Origin: Phycisphaeraceae bacterium
Lineage (GTDB): Bacteria; Planctomycetota; Phycisphaerae; Phycisphaerales; Phycisphaeraceae
Direction: 5' to 3'
DNA length: 28,743 nt
NCBI GenBank assembly: GCA_003552605.1
Contig: PUNN01000518.1
Span: 1-28,743, forward strand
How positions within the stretch are numbered: the stretch's first letter is position 1; each line of letters begins with the position of its first letter. Made by a program: the position numbers and the translations under genes. The notes under the pieces were generated by a model, which saw only the letters and a program-made list of their open reading frames with translations, ran no database searches and had not been told where the DNA came from. Positions 23,313 to 28,743 of the stretch are shown here, one piece after another.

Positions 23313-26177
23313 ATGACCACCCCGCTACGGGATCGCCTTGCCCGGCATTGGGCCCGGGCCATAAGCCGCAGGCCGCGACTGGTCATCGCGGTCGGCGTGA
23401 TCCTGGCGCTGCTGGCGGTGTTGTTGACGGTCTGGCGGTTGGACTTCATCGCCCACCGAAACGAGATGATCGGCAACGACCTCGAGTGGAATCAGCGGTT
23501 CGAGGACTGGTGGGAAAGCTTCCCGGGCACCTACGACTTCATCGCCGTGATCGACACACGCGGCCCGGATGGACGGCCCTCGCCCGCGGCCCGGGCGAGG
23601 GCGGAAGCGTTCGTGGATGAGTTGGGCCCGGCGCTGAATGAAACCGAGCACATCCGCCGCGCTGAATGGGGCGCTCCCGCCGATGACTTCAGCGCCCGCA
23701 CATCGCGGCTGCTGCCGATGGCGCAGTTCGAGGCTGTTCTGAAAGAGGCGATGCAAGCCGAGCCGCTGCTCGAGCATCCCACGCCGGGCGGGCTGATTGA
23801 TGCGGTGACCACCGGCCTGGCGCGCGGGGGGGAGGATCCCGAGGTTGATGAGCAAGAGATCGTTGCCGAGCTAACCCGTCTCGACGAGCTGATTGAGGGC
23901 ATGCACCGCGTGCTTGCCCGACCGCCTGACGAAGCGGCGGGGCAACATGAAACGTCGATACTGCAAGCGCACCTTGCAGGGCCAGTGTCGGAAGACGACT
24001 GGCAATACATGGCCAGCCCGAATGGTCGGCTGCTGTTCGTGCGCATCACGCCACGGCTGACCGAGGATGTGCTCAGTGCCGTGGCTGATGCGATCGAAGC
24101 GGCACGCGGGGTAATGGCCGAGGTGCAGCAGCGTTATCCCGAAGTCGAGGCGGGGCTGACCGGTGTGGAAGTGGTCGAGACGGATGAAACCGAGGCGATT
24201 CAGGCCGACGCCACGCTCGCCTCGATCCTGGCGTTTCTGCTGATCGCCACGATGCTGGTGCTGGCTTACCACAACTGGCAGACACCGTTGCTGGTGATGA
24301 TGGCGCTGCTGATTGGTATCGCCTGGGCCTTCGCCCATGTCGTTCTGAGCGTCGGGCACCTCCAGCTACTTAGCGTGTTCTTCATTGCGATTCTGCTCGG
24401 GCTGGGGGTGGACTACGGCATTCACCTGGCTGCCACCTATGAGCGGGTGCGGCGGGATTTCGCTGATGGGCCGGCGCACTTCGAACCGGCGCTGGCGCGC
24501 ACGCTGAGCCTGGCCGGCCCCGGTGTGCTTACCGGGGCGGTTACGACGGCGGCGGCCTTTGCCACGATCATCTTTACCGACTTCAGCGGTGTCGCCGAGA
24601 TGGGGATGATCGCCTTCGGCGGCATCCTGTTGTGCCTGCTGGCGATGTTCACCATCTTCCCGGCGCTGCTGCGGATGGCACGCCACAGCCATCGGCACGT
24701 GATGCCACCGCAGACCAAACGGCTGGACATCTACCAGGAGCGATGGTCGATGCCGTTTGTGGCTCATCCCTGGCGGACGCTGATCATCGCAGGTCTGACC
24801 GTGGCGGTCTGCATCCCGATCGTCATGCGGATCGGGTTCAATTATGACCTGCTGGACATGCAGCCGCGCGGCCTCGAGAGCGTGCATTGGCAGCAGCGGA
24901 TCATCGAGGATGGTGAGCAGTCGATCTGGTTCGGGGTCAGCATCAGCGATGACCTCGATGAGCTTCGCAAACGTCGCGAGGCATTCCTCCATAAGCCCAC
25001 CACCGGCGGGGTCGGTGGCATCGGCATGCTGATGCCGCCGGATGATGAGCAGAAGGTTGCTCGGATTGACGCTTTGCCCGATTCGTTCCGTAAGGCCGTC
25101 GAGGGCGTACTCGCCGAGGCCGATGCAGCGGAGCAGGTCACTGACGATGAAGAGGATGCGCCGAGCCTCGATGCAGAAGCTGATGGCCCTGCTTTCGACG
25201 ATGCGATCGGCCGTTTGCAGATGCTGCTGTCGGCGGCCCGCGAACGGGATGATGTGCCGGTGGTGATCGCCGAGGCCATGAGTGACCTGGAACAGACGGT
25301 GAGGCGAACCACAGACCTGCTCAGGGGGTTGGATGATGCCGAATACGAGCGGCGGTTGAAGGTGCTTCAGCACGAATACCGCGGATTTCAACTTACAACG
25401 GCGCACCAGCTTGAAGCGCTGCTCGATACGAGCCCGCTCGGCAAGGATGACCTGCCCGAAGCGCTGCTTCGGCCGTACATCGACCGCACAGATCCGCAAC
25501 GGCCGCGCTACGCCCTCGAGGTCTACCCCCGACTGCCCGAGTTGAACGCCATCAGCAGCCCGCTTGACCCAGCTTTCCTCCCGACGTTTCATCGCGACCT
25601 CGAAGCGGTGGACCCGGGCATCACCGGCGTCGTGGTGCAGGTCTACCACTTCGGCGAGTTGATCCGTGATTCCTACACCAAGGCGGGCATCTACGCCTTC
25701 CTTGTGGTGATGGCGCTGTTGTGGCTCAGCTTCCGGGTGTTGACCGATGCGGTGATGTGCCTGCTGCCGGTGGCGCTCGGTTTCTGTACCAGCTTCGCCA
25801 TCCTCGTGCTTGCTGGTGAGAGCATCAACGTGGCCAACATCACCGTGCTGCCCCTGATGTTCGGCATCGGCGTCGATGCGGGGGTGCACATGATCCATCG
25901 CTTCCGTCAATATCCGAAGGAGCAGCCCGGCGGCCTGACCCACGGCACAGGCAAGGGCATCACGCTGACGAGCCTGACGACGATGATCGGTTTCAGCGCA
26001 CTGATGACCGCAAGCCACGGCGGCATTTTCAGCCTCGGCTTCATCATGACCATCGGCCTGGCACTGACGATGCTGACCTGCTGGACGGTGGTCCCGGCAT
26101 GTCTCGAGCTTCGCCGCCGTCACCGCGCCCGCCTCACGGCATCGGGTGGTACCGTGACCGGGCCATCTCAGGAATGA
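23313..26177 (+). CDS. MMPL/RND family transporter, HpnN-like
   Basis: This 954-residue inner-membrane protein has the RND plan twice: one helix (residues 23-42), a large periplasmic domain (to about 300), a block of helices (about 303-505), a second periplasmic domain (about 510-785) and a second block of helices (790-945). The repeated motifs GLGVDYGIHLAATYERVRRD (near 363) and FGIGVDAGVHMIHRF (near 850) are the paired RND core helices. The N-terminal pattern RLDFIAHRNEMIGND is like the HpnN group, which carries hopanoids to the outer membrane. HpnN assignment is by resemblance, not proven. Between about residues 600 and 640 there is an acidic linker. GAGGA lies about 10 bases before the ATG. 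It is divergent from the aminotransferase gene. Confidence 0.85.
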   Translation: MTTPLRDRLARHWARAISRRPRLVIAVGVILALLAVLLTVWRLDFIAHRNEMIGNDLEWNQRFEDWWESFPGTYDFIAVIDTRGPDGRPSPAARARAEAFVDELGPALNETEHIRRAEWGAPADDFSARTSRLLPMAQFEAVLKEAMQAEPLLEHPTPGGLIDAVTTGLARGGEDPEVDEQEIVAELTRLDELIEGMHRVLARPPDEAAGQHETSILQAHLAGPVSEDDWQYMASPNGRLLFVRITPRLTEDVLSAVADAIEAARGVMAEVQQRYPEVEAGLTGVEVVETDETEAIQADATLASILAFLLIATMLVLAYHNWQTPLLVMMALLIGIAWAFAHVVLSVGHLQLLSVFFIAILLGLGVDYGIHLAATYERVRRDFADGPAHFEPALARTLSLAGPGVLTGAVTTAAAFATIIFTDFSGVAEMGMIAFGGILLCLLAMFTIFPALLRMARHSHRHVMPPQTKRLDIYQERWSMPFVAHPWRTLIIAGLTVAVCIPIVMRIGFNYDLLDMQPRGLESVHWQQRIIEDGEQSIWFGVSISDDLDELRKRREAFLHKPTTGGVGGIGMLMPPDDEQKVARIDALPDSFRKAVEGVLAEADAAEQVTDDEEDAPSLDAEADGPAFDDAIGRLQMLLSAARERDDVPVVIAEAMSDLEQTVRRTTDLLRGLDDAEYERRLKVLQHEYRGFQLTTAHQLEALLDTSPLGKDDLPEALLRPYIDRTDPQRPRYALEVYPRLPELNAISSPLDPAFLPTFHRDLEAVDPGITGVVVQVYHFGELIRDSYTKAGIYAFLVVMALLWLSFRVLTDAVMCLLPVALGFCTSFAILVLAGESINVANITVLPLMFGIGVDAGVHMIHRFRQYPKEQPGGLTHGTGKGITLTSLTTMIGFSALMTASHGGIFSLGFIMTIGLALTMLTCWTVVPACLELRRRHRARLTASGGTVTGPSQE

Positions 26178-26212
26178 TGCCGGCAAGCATTCGTTGACAG
26201 GCAGGCAACGGA

Positions 26213-26241
26213 ACCCCACCGTGAGTAAACGGTTGGTGGGG
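26213..26241. terminator. Bidirectional terminator-like hairpin between RND gene and arsM
   Basis: CCCCACC and GGTGGGG form a 7-bp GC-rich stem around a 14-base loop (GTGAGTAAACGGTT), between the convergent stop codons at 26177 and 26256. A long T-run is lacking on either side. Confidence 0.5.
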
Positions 26242-26255
26242 CATCCGCGCGGGAC

Positions 26256-27071
26256 CTACCCCTGTGGCTTCACCGCGTGGATCATCGCCGACATGACCGA
26301 TGGTTCGGTGCCTGCGCCCGGCAGCCAGTTTTCGATCGGGCGGCGGGTCGTTTCCAGCGGCTCGATGCGCACCTCGACAAAGCCGGCGGCTTCGAGGTCG
26401 GCACGGACCTGCTCGATGGCCGCAGCGCCTGCCACGCAACCGCATGCGAGATCAAACTGCTCGCGAAGCGACCCGGGCAGCGGGGCGGAAGCGACAATGT
26501 CGCTGATCACCAGGCGACCGCCGGGTTTGAGCACGCGGAAGCTCTCGCGCCAGACGGTGGCTTTTTCGGGCGATAGATTTACCACGCAATTCGAGAGCAC
26601 ACGGTCCACGCTATCGTTTTCAACCGGCAGGTGCTCGATCTGGCCCTTGCGGAAGCTGATGTTGTCATAGCCAGCCTCCGCCGCGAGTTCGGCCGCGCGC
26701 TCGACCATCGCATCGGTCATATCCACCCCGATCACGTGGCCCGTCGGGCCGACCTGTTGCGCAGCGAGGAAGCAGTCAATGCCGGCGCCACTACCGAGAT
26801 CGAGCACTGTCTGGCCCGGCTCGAGTGCCGCTTCGGCCACTGGATTGCCTGAACCGAGGCCGAGGTCGGCCCCGGCCGGCAGGGCAGCGAGTTGCTCGGC
26901 GGTGTATCCGAGCCCGCAAGAAGGCGCGGTGGGGTCGCTGCTGGCGGCGGTACCGCCTTCAGCACTGCAACAGGCGTGGGCAGCCGCATGCGGGGCCGTG
27001 CGGCTGCGGACAATCTGCGCATAGTGGTCCCGGACGGCGTTGTGAATCGTCATCGGCTCACGTGGGGTCAT
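26256..27071 (-). CDS. arsM: Arsenite S-adenosylmethionine methyltransferase ArsM
   Basis: This 271-residue cytoplasmic enzyme methylates arsenite to less toxic volatile or excretable species. The SAM-binding motif is VLDLGSGAGIDCFLAAQ (residues 89-105). The typical ArsM segment GLGSGNPVAEAALEPG precedes it. Conserved cysteines are visible: Cys34-Cys35 and Cys52 (substrate and disulfide region), Cys162 in LSNCVVNLSPEK and Cys210/Cys212 in DLACGCVAGA. These four Cys positions are those expected for arsenic binding in the family. ATG 27071 has GGGAGGA upstream, 7 bases away. No arsR, arsC or acr3 is adjacent. The C-terminal region includes a UbiE-like end. Confidence 0.93.
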   Translation of the reverse strand: MTPREPMTIHNAVRDHYAQIVRSRTAPHAAAHACCSAEGGTAASSDPTAPSCGLGYTAEQLAALPAGADLGLGSGNPVAEAALEPGQTVLDLGSGAGIDCFLAAQQVGPTGHVIGVDMTDAMVERAAELAAEAGYDNISFRKGQIEHLPVENDSVDRVLSNCVVNLSPEKATVWRESFRVLKPGGRLVISDIVASAPLPGSLREQFDLACGCVAGAAAIEQVRADLEAAGFVEVRIEPLETTRRPIENWLPGAGTEPSVMSAMIHAVKPQG

Positions 27072-27092
27072 GGGAATCCTCCCGATGGAGTC

Positions 27093-27112
27093 ACTTCGTT
27101 TATTGGCGAAGT
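27093..27112. promoter_or_regulatory. Inverted repeat upstream of arsM
   Basis: ACTTCG (27093-27098) and CGAAGT (27107-27112) are perfect arms around an 8-base AT-rich centre, about 22 bases upstream of the arsM start codon. On the - strand GATACT, a -10-like box, overlaps the repeat. The geometry suits a dimeric repressor such as an ArsR-family protein; no such gene is nearby. Confidence 0.35.
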
Positions 27113-27227
27113 ATCGTAGGCAACTACCCCCACCCCGGCAACCGGCAACGCGGCATCCCCAAGTCGGCCGGACACCCGTCGCGGAGTGAACGTGCCGGGA
27201 TGGCCCCCCCACTCGCTCCAGGCGCCG

Positions 27228-27267
27228 CATGGCCATCGGCTGTAGGCAGTCGCTGACCATGCCACCC
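27228..27267 (-). repeat. Dispersed hairpin repeat, copy 4
   Basis: Read on the - strand it starts GGGTGGCATGGTCAGCG, then has ACTG, a loop CCTA and CAGC, and ends CGATGGCCATG. It is preceded by CCAAATC, as copy 3 is by CCAAACC. The inner stem has one change relative to copy 3 that leaves a weaker A-C or wobble pair. Confidence 0.65.
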
Positions 27268-27398
27268 GATTTGGCGCGACCTGCGTTCGCCCTCCATTGA
27301 GCGTTGCGACCGTGCTTCCATCTGTTCGGTACCATCGTGGCCGTCCCGGGCAATAACCGGGTGGCAGCACGACCATGATCGTGATGGAGTGTCAATGC

Positions 27399-28310
27399 AT
27401 GACTGAAAATGCGGCGTTTTCACTTCCCCCCTCCCCGCGCATCGGGTTCATTGGACTTGGCGCGATGGGCGGCGGGATGGCGGCGAATCTGTGTGCTGCC
27501 GGTTTGACAGTCGAGGTGCTCGACGTCGATCCGGCGAAGGTCGAACCGCTCGTTGATCGTGGGGCATCGCCCGCCGGGAGTGTGCCCGCCCTTGTAGAAG
27601 CGGTGGATCTCATCTGCCTCAGCCTGCCCTCATCGAAGGTGGCGGTGGATGTCATCGAGCAGCAGGTGCTGCCCGCCGCGCGGCCGGGGCAGGTGGTGAT
27701 CGACTTTGGCACCACGCAGGGGCCGCAGGTACGGCGCCTCGCGGAGTTGCTCGCTGAGCAGCAGGTCCACTTGCTCGATGCACCGGTCAGCGGCGGCAGC
27801 GGGCGGGCGTCTGAAGGAAGGCTCCACATCTTCGTCGGGGGCGAGCGGCCCGTCTTCGATGCCTGCCGCCACATTCTCGACAACCTCGGTCAGCCGGAGC
27901 ACGTCAACTGGTGCGGCCCGAGTGGGAGCGGGCAGGCTGTCAAGGGCGTGAACCAGCTCGGTCTCGGCCTGGTCGACGCCGCCTTTCTCGAGGCGATTGC
28001 TTACGGTGTCCACGGTGGTGTGGCCCCGGAGGCGATTGCCCGGGCCATCGATGGCCCCGAGCCGTGGCGACAGAAGCTGGCCCATGTTGCCCGATGCGCG
28101 GCGGAGGGAAGGGCGGAGGATATCTACATCAAGTTCCCGGAACTGCCCTATTTCCTCGCCGAGGCCCGCGATCGCGGCTTTCCCTTGCCGATGACCGAAG
28201 CACTTTTCAATTTCTGCGATCCCGGCCCCCGCAATTGGGTGGACAACATGGGCCGGCCCCGGGTGGCGTACTGGTACATGCTGATGCAGGGCAGCCAATC
28301 CCGGCCTTGA
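27399..28310 (+). CDS. Beta-hydroxyacid dehydrogenase (3-hydroxyisobutyrate dehydrogenase family)
   Basis: This 303-residue NAD(P)-dependent dehydrogenase has the Rossmann motif IGFIGLGAMGGGMAANL at residues 15-31. The substrate-binding motif is DAPVSGGSGRASEG (127-140), and the catalytic Lys182 is in GSGQAVKGVNQL. The C-terminal helical domain (residues 165-290) is of normal size. Members oxidise 3-hydroxyisobutyrate, tartronate semialdehyde, gamma-hydroxybutyrate and others; the substrate cannot be read here. Of three in-frame ATGs (27375, 27384 and 27399), the last has GGAG 9 bases upstream and leaves the least non-family sequence. It is divergent from arsM. Confidence 0.88.
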   Translation: MTENAAFSLPPSPRIGFIGLGAMGGGMAANLCAAGLTVEVLDVDPAKVEPLVDRGASPAGSVPALVEAVDLICLSLPSSKVAVDVIEQQVLPAARPGQVVIDFGTTQGPQVRRLAELLAEQQVHLLDAPVSGGSGRASEGRLHIFVGGERPVFDACRHILDNLGQPEHVNWCGPSGSGQAVKGVNQLGLGLVDAAFLEAIAYGVHGGVAPEAIARAIDGPEPWRQKLAHVARCAAEGRAEDIYIKFPELPYFLAEARDRGFPLPMTEALFNFCDPGPRNWVDNMGRPRVAYWYMLMQGSQSRP

Positions 28311-28386
28311 AACAGCCAGAAGTCCTTTCTTTGCCTACGGCGAGGCGTGCTGTACCCACTGCCGTAACCCCGGCACGCGACCGTCT

Positions 28387-28414
28387 CTGCAAGCGAGGCA
28401 GAAAAGACTAAACT
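28387..28414 (+). promoter_or_regulatory. Candidate enolase promoter
   Basis: CTGCAA (28387-28392), a 16-base spacer and TAAACT (28409-28414) lie about 120 bases before the eno start. The -35 matches the consensus in only about half its positions. The leader would include the hairpin at 28451-28475. Confidence 0.35.
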
Positions 28415-28450
28415 GTCGGCCGGTCCCTGATCGGTCAGGGCCGGGTCGAG

Positions 28451-28475
28451 GGCCTCCGCCCTGATGGGCGGGGCC
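28451..28475 (+). promoter_or_regulatory. Hairpin in the enolase leader
   Basis: CCGCCC (28456-28461) and GGGCGG (28466-28471) pair around TGAT. Outer GGCC segments extend the stem past a bulged T. It is about 60 bases upstream of the start codon. It may stabilise the leader or terminate read-through from the upstream gene. Confidence 0.35.
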
Positions 28476-28533
28476 ACGGCCATCCGCCTGCTTCAAACCC
28501 AGCCACCCCAACAGGCTGCGAAAGGGAATCGCG

Positions 28534-28743
28534 ATGAGCTACGACATCGAATCGGTCCATGCACGACAGGTCCTCGACAGCCGCGGCAACCCCACCGTCG
28601 AGGTCGAGGTGCAACTCACCGGCGGGGCCGGCGGCCACGCAATCGTCCCGAGTGGGGCCAGCACCGGCGAGCATGAAGCCGTCGAGTTGCGCGATGGAGA
28701 CAAGGATGTCTACCTCGGGAAGGGTGTCCTCGCCGCGGTGGAC
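28534..28743 (+). CDS. eno: Enolase (N-terminal part, cut by the window edge)
   Basis: The first 70 residues are present. Enolase interconverts 2-phosphoglycerate and phosphoenolpyruvate in glycolysis. The start ESVHARQVLDSRGNPTVEVEV (read as two pieces: SVHARQVLDSRG and NPTVEVEV) and VPSGASTGEHEAVELRDGD are the universal enolase N-terminus, including the Ser-Gly-Ala-Ser-Thr-Gly lid loop. AAAGGGA lies about 7 bases before the ATG. The catalytic residues are outside the window. Confidence 0.97.
   Translation, partial: MSYDIESVHARQVLDSRGNPTVEVEVQLTGGAGGHAIVPSGASTGEHEAVELRDGDKDVYLGKGVLAAVD

Larger units (their letters stand above)
27072..27398. other. Divergent intergenic region (arsM / beta-hydroxyacid dehydrogenase)
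   Basis: In these 327 bases no gene is credible. It contains a possible operator at 27093-27112, hairpin-repeat copy 4 at 27228-27267, and a small inverted repeat CCCGG/CCGGG near 27345-27361. CACGA/TCGTG pair around 27367-27382, close to the dehydrogenase start. Confidence 0.5.

Noticed and set aside
24366..26219. A 617-codon open frame on the - strand opposite the RND gene
   Set aside because: It overlaps the clearly conserved RND helices entirely and its translation is His/Arg/Gln-rich without any family pattern.
1..28743. tRNA, rRNA, tmRNA, RNase P RNA, SRP RNA or CRISPR arrays
   Set aside because: I looked for the T-loop pattern, the conserved RNase P and SRP motifs and regularly spaced repeats and saw none outside coding sequence. 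A covariance-model search would be needed to exclude weak RNA genes.

Overview
The window is a GC-rich, gene-dense bacterial chromosome segment with 23 recognised genes (two cut by the window edges). It encodes a flagellar hook protein, lipopolysaccharide-export permeases, MurA, a glucuronoyl-esterase-like enzyme, a heparinase-like protein and a ceramidase-like protein, plus large MMPL/RND and hopanoid-type envelope genes. Together with the scattered, mostly non-operonic housekeeping genes this suggests a Gram-negative member of the Planctomycetota, perhaps Phycisphaerae-like. That placement is an inference from gene content and style, not from a marker gene.

Layout. 1-2323 is the end of a flagellar cluster: the C-terminal end of an unidentified protein, flgE and flbD. 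2426-7259 is an envelope block: lptF and lptG, then murA and a small Trm112/YcaR-like protein, all on the + strand. 7335-11196 has a CE15-type esterase, two unrelated short-chain dehydrogenases on the - strand, and pyrE between them. 11492-17613 holds a site-2-protease-type membrane protease (+) and three - strand genes: a secreted heparinase-II/III-like protein, a neutral-ceramidase-family protein and rlmN. 17845-22583 contains pyrD (class 1B type), a lipoprotein alpha/beta hydrolase, a SlyD-like prolyl isomerase and a class-III aminotransferase. 22994-28743 contains a large MMPL/RND exporter divergent from the aminotransferase, arsM, a beta-hydroxyacid dehydrogenase and the start of enolase.

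Themes. Outer-membrane biogenesis (LptF/LptG, the HpnN-like RND protein, a possible HpnO-like aminotransferase), peptidoglycan (MurA) and pyrimidine synthesis (PyrE, PyrD) are represented. Most genes look individually transcribed. Starts fall into two groups: genes with a clear Shine-Dalgarno sequence, and genes (pyrE, the M50 protease, the ceramidase, pyrD and perhaps murA) where a -10 box sits only 6-9 bases before the ATG, suggesting leaderless mRNAs.

The most unusual non-coding content is a dispersed hairpin repeat (four copies at 14405, 14490, 16128 and 27228). Two of its copies lie inverted inside a nested inverted-repeat element bounded by a 12-bp direct repeat (14348-14595). A related inverted-repeat element occupies the gap upstream of pyrE (9527-9706). 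No CRISPR array, tRNA, rRNA, transposase or prophage gene was seen.
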